Positions 20,079-27,275 of a stretch of 64,000 bases of DNA are shown piece by piece (the first letter of the stretch is position 1; the number at the start of each line of letters is the position of its first letter). A program made the translations under genes and the position numbers. The DNA is from Schlesneria sp. DSM 10557 (GTDB lineage: Bacteria; Planctomycetota; Planctomycetia; Planctomycetales; Planctomycetaceae), in assembly GCF_041860085.1 (NCBI RefSeq), contig NZ_CP124747.1:3348001-3412000 (forward strand), given 5' to 3'. A model generated the notes under the pieces. It saw only the letters and a program-made list of their open reading frames with translations, was not told where the DNA came from and made no database searches.

Positions 20079-20495
20079 ATGTCGCAGGTTGGTTCACGGA
20101 GTCGTGAGAAGGAGTCGTACTGGCGTTCCCATTGTGAGCGTCAGTCTTCGTCGGGGGAGTCGATTCGGGGCTATTGTCGTCGTCGCGGGCTTTCGGAGGC
20201 GACGTTTCATTACTGGCGGCGTCAGCTCTCGAGTCTCGATCAGGAGTTGACTGTTCGGCGGACCAATGATCCGCAGGTCACCCGCCCGCAGGGAACCGGG
20301 ATGGCGGGGCTGGTGGCTATGAAGGTGGTGGGTGATTCGCTGCCGCCTGCGATGCTGGAGATCGCCTGTGCTGGCGGTCTCGTCGTTCGGTTACGTGAGG
20401 ATGCGGGTGTCGAGGTGTTGACTCGTGTGCTGACCGCCTGTCGGCAGATCCCCTCGGAACAACTCTCTTCGTCTGCGGGGGGGCGATTATGCTGA
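20079..20495 (+). CDS. tnpA: IS66 accessory protein TnpA
   Basis: The protein has 138 residues from the ATG at 20079, with GGAG eight bases upstream. YWRSHCERQSSSGESIRGYCRRRGLSEATFHYWRRQL is a helix-turn-helix-like region typical of IS66 TnpA, and the C-terminal part (MLEIACAGGLVVRLREDAGVEVLTRVL) also fits. The stop overlaps the tnpB start by seven bases, which suggests translational coupling. TnpA is required for IS66 transposition, but its exact role is not established. Confidence 0.88.
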   Translation: MSQVGSRSREKESYWRSHCERQSSSGESIRGYCRRRGLSEATFHYWRRQLSSLDQELTVRRTNDPQVTRPQGTGMAGLVAMKVVGDSLPPAMLEIACAGGLVVRLREDAGVEVLTRVLTACRQIPSEQLSSSAGGRLC

Positions 20496-20807
20496 ACATC
20501 TCTCGCACGACACGGGTGTTTCTGGCGACAGTGCCGACAGACATGCGGAAGGGGTTTGACGGTCTTCACGCCCTGGTGGAGAGCGTGATCGAAGAAGATC
20601 CGTTTGCCGGTCATCTGTTTGTGTTTCGGAACCAGCGTCGCGACCGGATCAAGCTGCTGTGGTGGGATCGCGATGGCTGGAGCCTGTTTTACAAGCGGTT
20701 GGAAAAAGGATGTTACGAGTTCCCGACCGACCGGAAGGAACAGACCTCACGCCGCTGCGAGATTCGCGCAGAGGAGCTTTTGCTGCTGTTGGAGGGGATT
20801 GATCTAG

Positions 20808-22328
20808 CAGCCTGTTGAAGAATCTGTGAATTTCAGAGGTTTCATCCGATTTTCGTATTTGCGAGAAAATGTGGCGGACAGACTCAGAAGGCCATGCAAG
20901 TAGCCGGTAGAGGGAAGTGTCGCCGATGATGGCTCCAGAGAGCGATTTTGAGTGAACTATAGACCGGAATAATGGCCGAAATACGGCCCCTGGCCGTGTG
21001 CAGCGTCCTCGGTTTGCCCATTCCGAACAGCTTGAGCATCAAGATTCCCAGATTCCGGGTGGCAGCCACCATCAGATAGCGTTTGTTGATCTTGGCCAGG
21101 CCTCGTAGCCATGTCCTTCGAGATCCCCCGGTCCGACAGACGTGGGCAAAACTTCGCTCCACCTTCTCGCTGCGAGCACGCTGCAAGCTCTTTCCCTTCG
21201 CCCGAGTCATCCGGCGGCGGTTGTTTGCCACCGCCCTATGCTGCTCGACAGGTTTGTCTTTCCAGCGACGGCGGTAACGGGACTTCGGCTTGGGGATATA
21301 GGTCCGCAGGTCCATCTCCTCTGCCCCGGCTAACTGCTCGTTCGTGTGATACCCCTTGTCAGCCACCACCTCTTCAATCTTCAGGGAACTTCCGCTCTGT
21401 TCCAAGTGTGTTTGAGCCGTCAGAACGCTCGCCAGTAATGTCTGCGAATCCCCTTCCGTTCCCGTGTAAACGGTCGCGGACAGGATGACTTCACTCTCCA
21501 GATCAATGACGTGCTCGGCCTTGTAGCCCAGGTGAGTGCGCCCGTCCTTCATCTTCACAATTTTACTGGAAGGATCGGTACGTGAGGCCCATTCGGCGTT
21601 GGAGACCTTCTTCTTTCCTCGTTTCGCTCGCTGCTGGTCGAACCGCCGCAGTTCCTCATCCGTCGGGTCGTCATCTCCCTCTCCCAGCAGGCCCTCTTCC
21701 TTCATCAACCGCTTCAGGTACTCCTTCCAGTCTTCCCCCGTATCTTTGCGGATAATGGACTTCATCGCCGCGTTGGCTTCCAGGTACGTTGAGTCCACTC
21801 CGACCGTCCTGGCCTTCAGTAGGCCCTGTTCCTCGATCACAAACAGGATGTACTGAAAGACTTCCTCGTGAACCGACAGCGGTAACCGATCACGGATACG
21901 AGTCAGACTGCTGTGGTCAGGAGTCTCTTCCGACAGGCTGATTCCCAGAAAACGCCGCAGCGCCAAGGAGTCTTCGCACCGCCAGGCGATTCCCCGCTGA
22001 GAGTCGATCCCTTCCAGATAGCCAATCATCAGCATTCGAAAGTAGACGCCTGGAGGAATCGAAGGGCGGCCACCACTCTTGTAGTGCGGCTGGCACAACT
22101 GCTCGACGAACAGATCAAACCCGTGTTCACGCAGCAAGCGATTGAGTTTGTCGTAAAACACATGTCCTGGACCGGTCGCCAGACGATCCGTCTCCAGCCA
22201 GAATTCCCGTTGACTCTCTGATTCACGCTTCCCCAGCGACACCGCCAAATCCTCCAGATACCATCTTCTCAACAAGGCCCGTTGAGTATATCAGGGATAT
22301 TGGCTTTTGGGAGTTTTTCAACAGGCTG
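20808..22328 (-). mobile_element. IS1182-type insertion sequence nested in IS66
   Basis: The 1521-bp unit starts CAGCCTGTTGAA and ends with the complement TTCAACAGGCTG. CTAG stands at 20804-20807 and 22329-22332 as a 4-bp target duplication, a palindrome. It encodes one transposase on the minus strand. The insertion lies inside tnpB, and removing one CTAG copy with the element restores the reading frame. Confidence 0.92.
20884..22275 (-). CDS. IS1182-family transposase
   Basis: The 463-residue protein is complete. An N-terminal domain contains QPHYKSGGRPSIPPGVYFRMLM and ETPDHSSLTRIRDRLP, the typical opening of the IS1182 / DUF772 group. The catalytic DDE residues are visible: Asp in VGVDSTYLEANAA, Asp in VVADKGYHTNEQL, and Glu in KVERSFAHVCRTGG. 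The frame is intact with no lesions, so this is probably the youngest insertion in the island. Confidence 0.93.
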   Translation of the reverse strand: MLRRWYLEDLAVSLGKRESESQREFWLETDRLATGPGHVFYDKLNRLLREHGFDLFVEQLCQPHYKSGGRPSIPPGVYFRMLMIGYLEGIDSQRGIAWRCEDSLALRRFLGISLSEETPDHSSLTRIRDRLPLSVHEEVFQYILFVIEEQGLLKARTVGVDSTYLEANAAMKSIIRKDTGEDWKEYLKRLMKEEGLLGEGDDDPTDEELRRFDQQRAKRGKKKVSNAEWASRTDPSSKIVKMKDGRTHLGYKAEHVIDLESEVILSATVYTGTEGDSQTLLASVLTAQTHLEQSGSSLKIEEVVADKGYHTNEQLAGAEEMDLRTYIPKPKSRYRRRWKDKPVEQHRAVANNRRRMTRAKGKSLQRARSEKVERSFAHVCRTGGSRRTWLRGLAKINKRYLMVAATRNLGILMLKLFGMGKPRTLHTARGRISAIIPVYSSLKIALWSHHRRHFPLPATCMAF

Positions 22329-22461
22329 CTAGGGAGCGTGAAGCGACGCCCTCGCTATGAACGGCCGAGCGCAATCAATGACACCACGGCGCGGTCTTCA
22401 GTGTGAACTTCGTTCGGTCGTAAGACTGTCTGGCAGAATGCTGTCCCATGTCTTCGGTAGT

Positions 22462-22491
22462 CGTCCCTCCACGACGATTCGTGGAGGGACG
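22462..22491 (+). terminator. Strong hairpin with T-run between tnpB and tnpC
   Basis: CGTCCCTCCACGA and TCGTGGAGGGACG form a 13-bp perfect stem around a CGAT loop, followed by TTTTT at 22492-22496. It has the form of an intrinsic terminator and lies 70 bases before the tnpC start, so it could limit read-through into the transposase gene. Confidence 0.7.
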
Positions 22492-22565
22492 TTTTTCGTT
22501 GGGAGAATACAGAAAAATCCCAAATTACTTGAAACGTTTTTGGGGGTTCGGGCGTATGACAGGGC

Positions 22566-24317
22566 ATGAGTACGGATGGCTCCATTCTTCCTGATGACGT
22601 TGAGCAGCTCAAGGCGATGATCGCCGCACGTGATGCGGTCATCGCCAGAAGAGAGGCCGTCCTTCTACAGCGCGACATCGAGATCGTGGGACATCGCGCC
22701 GTCATCGCGCAGAAAGAAATGGTGATCACGTCATTGCACGACGTGGTTGAGCAGCAGCAGGCCAAACTGGAACGTGTGCATGAGCAACTGGCTCGCCTGC
22801 TTCGTGAACGCTACGGGCCGCGTAAGGAACGGGTCGATCCGAATCAGCTGACCCTGTTCACACCCGAAGAACTGGCGGAACTGATTCGCGAACTGAAGCG
22901 GGATCAGCAGGATTCGGTTTCGACCGACGATGGTTCGCTGCCCCAGGACGAGTCGCTGGGGGCCGCCAAGCCCAAGGGGCATGGCCGACGTCCCATCCCG
23001 CCTGAGATTCCGCGGGAAACCATCGTCCATGAACTGACGGAGCAAGAGCGACAGTGTCCCTGCTGTGGAGAGTTACGCGCCGAGATCGGACGTGAGGTCA
23101 GCGAGCAGCTGGAATTCATCCCCGCCCGTCTCAAGGCGATTCGGCACGAACGAGTGCGCTACGCCTGCCGGGGCTGCGAAGAGCATGTGGTGCTGGCTCC
23201 CAAGCCACCGCAACCGATCGACAAAGGCCTGCCGGGACCGGGACTGCTGGCGAACCTGATCGTGTCCAAGTATGGAGACTACCTTCCGCTGTATCGGATG
23301 GAAGACATTCTCTCGCGCTACAGGCTTCTCCTGCGGCGAAGCACACTGTGTGACTGGGTGGCGTCGATGGCCGATCTGCTGACCCCCTTGTACGACCTGC
23401 TGTGCCAGCGTGTGCGACAATCGGGTGTGATCCATACCGATGACACGAGCATCAAAATGCTGTCCGAAGGTCAGTGCCAGAACTGCAAGTTCTGGACGTA
23501 TATCGGCGATCCCGCTCATCCGTATGTCGCCTACGAATTCAGCCTGACGCGCGCTGGGAGGAACCCGTCCCGGTTTCTGGAAGGCTTCTCGGGTTATCTG
23601 CAGGCGGATGCCTTCAGCGGGTACGACCAGATCTATGCCAAAGAACAGGTGACAGAAGTCGCCTGCATGGCACATTGCCGCCGGTACTGGCAGGAGGCCA
23701 GTCACACCGATGCGCGACGGGCGTACGAAGCGCTGGGCTACATCTCACGGTTGTATCAACTGGAGTCTGAATTCGAAGCGGCAGGGCTGAGCGGTGCATC
23801 ACTGCGTGACGCACGCCAGCAGCATGCGGTTGGGATTCTCAAGACCTTCCGCAGCTGGCTGAACGAAGAGCAAAACCAGGTACTCCCCAAGAGTCCGATC
23901 GGACAGGCCTTCACCTACACACTGAATCAGTGGGAGGCGACCTGCCGCTACACCGACGACGGTGCACTGCAGATCGATAATAATCTGGCGGAGCGGATGA
24001 TGAAGCCTCCCGCCATCCTGCGGAAGAACATGCTGTTCGTCGGCGGCGAACAGGGAGGTCATCGCGCTGCGATCCTGCTCAGTCTGGTCGGCAGTGCCAA
24101 GTACTGCGAGGTGGAACCGTGGCACTGGCTGCGAGCGGTCCTGGAGGAACTCCCCAAACGACTACGCACGGGAGCAGATCCCCCCGACCTGACAGACCTG
24201 CTCCCCGATCAATGGCTGAAGGCCCATCCCGAGCACCGCTGGAAGATCGAAACGATCCGCAAAAAAGAACGCCAAAGGTCCAAACAGCAAAAAGCCAACA
24301 AGAGAAAGAAACGCTGA
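22566..24317 (+). CDS. tnpC: IS66 transposase TnpC
   Basis: The protein has 583 residues. An N-terminal coiled-coil of charged repeats (residues 10-90) leads to RLLRERYGPRKERVDPNQLTLF, then a zinc-finger-like CPCCGELR...CRGCEE. The catalytic core has HTDDTSIKM (Asp), LQADAFSGYDQIY (Asp) and IDNNLAERMMKPPAI (Glu), all intact. A Lys-rich tail ends the protein. It appears functional even though tnpB is broken. The gene ends 44 bases before the IS66 right end. Confidence 0.93.
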   Translation: MSTDGSILPDDVEQLKAMIAARDAVIARREAVLLQRDIEIVGHRAVIAQKEMVITSLHDVVEQQQAKLERVHEQLARLLRERYGPRKERVDPNQLTLFTPEELAELIRELKRDQQDSVSTDDGSLPQDESLGAAKPKGHGRRPIPPEIPRETIVHELTEQERQCPCCGELRAEIGREVSEQLEFIPARLKAIRHERVRYACRGCEEHVVLAPKPPQPIDKGLPGPGLLANLIVSKYGDYLPLYRMEDILSRYRLLLRRSTLCDWVASMADLLTPLYDLLCQRVRQSGVIHTDDTSIKMLSEGQCQNCKFWTYIGDPAHPYVAYEFSLTRAGRNPSRFLEGFSGYLQADAFSGYDQIYAKEQVTEVACMAHCRRYWQEASHTDARRAYEALGYISRLYQLESEFEAAGLSGASLRDARQQHAVGILKTFRSWLNEEQNQVLPKSPIGQAFTYTLNQWEATCRYTDDGALQIDNNLAERMMKPPAILRKNMLFVGGEQGGHRAAILLSLVGSAKYCEVEPWHWLRAVLEELPKRLRTGADPPDLTDLLPDQWLKAHPEHRWKIETIRKKERQRSKQQKANKRKKR

Positions 24318-24361
24318 ACCCCCGGACTCATCCCCGGGGGCCTACTTCACCGTGCGCTTAC

Positions 24362-25568
24362 CTCTTGCGAGCTGCGATTGAAGGAACGGCAGTTTATCAA
24401 GTCACTGCCAAGGACCTACCATTCTCAGGGAATTCGCCAGAAGAAAGTTCATCTTCCAGGTAACGTCGCCGTAACACTCATGGTGACGTATTACCACCGT
24501 TGCCAATCGGGTGGGAACAGTCGTCGGGGTTTGTTTCCGATGCTGATGCTGCTGGGGATTGCCGGTCATTACACCCCACAAATCCGCACGCGGATGGCGA
24601 AAGCCGCGGCACTGCTGGGATCCTATGATGAGGCGGTGACGATGCTCGCCGAAGAAGGGATCAGCATCTCCGTCAACCAACTGCGAACGGTGACTGCGGG
24701 AATGGGCCAATTACTTCGGCGAATGACCGACCTCGGTTCAATGACCGCGACGGGAACAGTGTCGGGCCGACGGATTGTGGTGTCGATGGATGGGGGGCGT
24801 GTCCGTTTGCGGGAGCGACGTCGAGGCAAAACGAAGAAGGGGCGCAAGCGATTCTCACCGAAATGGCGTGAACCACGACTCTTCATCATCTATGCCGTGG
24901 ATGAAGAGGGCCGGATGGCGAGCGACTTCGCCCCCGTCATTGACGGCACCATGGGTTCGTGTGACCAACTGTTCGCATTACTGCTGGCCTACCTGCGGGG
25001 GCTCGACTTGACGGAAGCCGCTCGCATCCTCTTCGTGGCGGATGGCGCCACTTGGATCTGGCGGCGGATCCCCAAGCTGATCAAGTCGCTGGGACTCCTT
25101 GAGGAAAAGGTCCAGCAATTGATCGACTTCTGGCACGCGATGGAATACCTGGGCAAGATTGCCGAAAGTAAGTCGCTCACGGGAAGTCGCAAGTCGCGCT
25201 GGCTGACGACTCAAAAGAAACGCCTCTGGCGGGGAGAGATCGGGGCAGTGGTCGATGAGATTCGATCGCTACTGGGCTCGCACAGGACGAAAGACCAGAA
25301 GACCTGGTTGAACTATTTCATCACGAACGGACTGACCAATCGTCGCATGGACTATTCTCATGCGCGCGATCACCAGCTGCCGATCGGCAGTGGTGCCATC
25401 GAGAGCGCCGTTCGTCGCGTCATCAACCTGCGTGTCAAAAGCAATGCCGTCTACTGGCTACGGGAGAACGCGGAAACGATCATCCGAATCCGAGCATGGA
25501 TCAAAGCAGGGAGAGCAGAAGAACTCTTCCATCAAACAACTTGCGTCACGCCCGAACTCGCTGCCTGA
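24362..25568 (+). pseudogene. ISKra4-type transposase lacking its N-terminus
   Basis: The frame is open through the IS66 right end and encodes about 400 residues. It begins at SCELRLKERQFIK, lacking roughly the first 100 residues of the usual ISKra4-type protein. The zinc-finger-like VTYYHRC part, Asp in VVSMDGGRVR, Asp in LFVADGATWIW and Glu in IGSGAIESAVRRVINLR are kept. A TTG at 24378 could start translation, but the protein would still be N-terminally incomplete. The break coincides exactly with the IS66 end. The left IS66 flank shows no matching N-terminal fragment, so a rearrangement or deletion followed. Confidence 0.75.
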
Positions 25569-25633
25569 TGCCTACGATTTTGAAATCCGCCCCTTCGGCT
25601 GTCGTCACCGCTCGCTTTTGCTAGCAGAGATCT

Positions 25634-26430
25634 TCAACCCCAATTCTGGTTAGCAAGCTTTCGAGTCACGAGTCCGATCATGGAGATCTGAATCATGGCT
25701 TCGCTGGTCTCGGGATTGTGTTCGTAGTCTTTGCTATGCCGTCGGTGCCGAGCCAGCCAGTCGAAGGTTCGTTCCACAATCCATCGATTTGGCGAGACGA
25801 CGAATCCGCTGGTGTTCGGCGGACGTAAGATCGTCTGCAAGTCCACCAGAACGACTCTTTAACCCACTTCGGCAGTCCATCTCGTCCATAGGCGCTGTCC
25901 GCAAAGATTCGGCGCAGTCGACCGAACGGATCAAGTTTGTGCAGAAGGTAGCAAGCTCCGCCCTGATCTTGCCAAGCGGCGGCATGAACGACGACTCCCC
26001 AAATGAGCCCCAGCGAATCAACGGCGAAGTTTCGTTTGCGGCCAGTGACTTTTTTCCCTGCATCGAAGCCCCTTTCCGCTCCTCCTTCAGCGGTACGGAT
26101 TGACTGGCTGTCGATGATGGCCACGCTCGCGTCGGCTTCTTGCCAGCGGCCATACGAAACTCTCGGCAAAAGGCTTCGTGGATCGAATTCCAGACTCCGT
26201 CTCGACGCCAGCGCCAGAAAACGGTGTAAACCGTCTTCCAGTGAGGGAATTCGTGCGGCAAGTAACACCAATGTTAACCGGTTCAATTGAGGTGCAGAAT
26301 CGCATCCTGAATGGCTCTGCGGTCCACAGGCGGTCGCCCCACTTTGGCCCGCTTGGGCAGCAGTTTTTCAATGACCTTCGATTGCTCATCCGGGATGCTG
26401 CTGGGATAATTCTTTGATGGCTACGGCTCC
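25634..26430 (-). pseudogene. Decayed IS5-type transposase (ISL2/IS1031-like)
   Basis: The transposase sequence can be traced through three frames on the minus strand. The N-terminal part (IPDEQSKVIEKLLPKRAKVG) carries two in-frame stops (TGA, TAA) at the LN-TG-HW position before YLPHEFPHWKTVYT. A frameshift near 26165 leads into SVAIIDSQSIRTAEGGAERG. A second near 25845 leads to [17 protein letters not shown] (with the catalytic Glu) and the end. At least four lesions and a start that cannot be placed make it an old relic. Inverted repeats were not identified. Confidence 0.8.
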
Positions 26431-26514
26431 GTCTTACTTGAAGGTTTGACATAGCTTCTTTTTTCATCCGAGTTCCGCTGCCGTCCTCGGACAGCGACTC
26501 CCGGAGTACCCAAT

Positions 26515-26916
26515 ATGCCCTGCTATACTGCGTGGAATGAGTACCTGAGACCGGATACACCTGAGTATTTCAGAGCAGAAGAGGCGGTGCGGGCGAAACT
26601 CGGTGCCGTCAAACACATTGTAAACTACTACTACAGGGCGCACGAACATACGTTGCCCGCCTTACCACCTGGAACCACTATTGATCCGCTTCGACAACCG
26701 CGATCACGCAAGGAAATGGCCATTCGAGAGGCGATTTGTCATCACTTTGCATGCGATGGAATTCATTTCTGCACTCTATACGATGTATGTTCCTTATTGG
26801 ACGAAGAACAGGAAGCCGACCGACCTTACGTGGCAGTGATCCAGCCTTGTGCGACGTTAATGAGAACTGAAACCAGCCGATTCAATGTGAGCTATGCTTC
26901 TGATGAAGAGAGCTGA
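26515..26916 (+). CDS. Small unknown protein
   Basis: The protein has 133 residues and begins MPCYTAWNEYLRPDTPEYF. It has many charged residues in its first half, including AKLGAVKHIVNYYYRAHEHT, and a Cys/His cluster AICHHFACDGIHFCTLYDVC in the middle, a spacing that could bind a metal. The end is acidic. No family is recognised. It is adjacent to the transposon island but its codon usage and frame look coherent, so it is probably a real host or passenger gene. There are no clear partners. Confidence 0.6.
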   Translation: MPCYTAWNEYLRPDTPEYFRAEEAVRAKLGAVKHIVNYYYRAHEHTLPALPPGTTIDPLRQPRSRKEMAIREAICHHFACDGIHFCTLYDVCSLLDEEQEADRPYVAVIQPCATLMRTETSRFNVSYASDEES

Positions 26917-27044
26917 CAGTATCCGTTCACGGGGACAGGTCTGCGACACTTTTCCGCAGTTTTTGTTGATCGAGGAACTTGAGTATCGTTCTGGTGAAGC
27001 TTGCCAGCAAAGCCCGTTTTCGCCGATCCGCATGTGAATTGTTC

Positions 27045-27120
27045 ATCCGCAGATTGCGCAGAGGGACGCAGATTTTGAAGGAAGAGAGCCAATCTGCGAG
27101 AATCAGCGCAATCTGCGGAT
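27045..27120. repeat. Intergenic inverted repeat
   Basis: ATCCGCAGATTGCGC (27045-27059) and GCGCAATCTGCGGAT (27106-27120) form a 15-bp perfect inverted repeat with a 46-base loop in the 359-base gap before the GH2 gene. The gap otherwise holds no gene. Its spurious minus-strand frame contains the ICVPLRNLR-type wording I recall from recurrent planctomycete intergenic repeats, which is a recollection and not a search. Confidence 0.7.
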
Positions 27121-27275
27121 CAGTGGGCGATGAGGAAGGCTTGTTCTTGTTTTTTGCAGGAGGATCACGACCAGGGGTGGTTGGGATTGGCAAACTGAGA
27201 CGGTGCTGGAAATTCCGGGGGCGAGTCGTTTGAATCTGGTGATCGTCTCTCACCTTTTCTGGAAAGCGCTCGCTC

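Larger units (their letters stand above)
20489..22406 (+). pseudogene. tnpB: IS66 TnpB interrupted by IS1182-type insertion
   Basis: The 5' part (20489-20807) begins MLNISRTTRVFLATVPTDMRKGFDGL, the TnpB signature, and reaches EGIDL. The frame resumes at 22333 as GSVKRRPRYERPSA and stops at 22406. Joining 20807 to 22333 gives a normal C-terminus. The intact gene is therefore cut by the nested element, and the current product ends early at a stop inside it (near 20818). The loss probably makes this IS66 copy non-autonomous. Confidence 0.9.
19998..24361 (+). mobile_element. IS66-family element (tnpA-tnpB-tnpC), split by an IS1182-type element
   Basis: The ends carry GTAAGCG-type IS66 inverted repeats: GTAAGCGTCCGGTGAAGTG at 19998 and, reading inwards on the minus strand from 24361, GTAAGCGCACGGTGAAGTA. 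The total is 4364 bp. Without the nested element and one target copy it would be about 2839 bp, a normal IS66 size. The eight bases outside each end (CGGGCACA and CTCTTGCG) differ, so the 8-bp duplication expected for IS66 is absent. This suggests recombination or deletion next to it. Confidence 0.9.

Noticed and set aside
20014..20250. An alternative frame at the start of the IS66 tnpA region
   Set aside because: The 20079-20495 frame has the TnpA signature and the better ribosome binding site.
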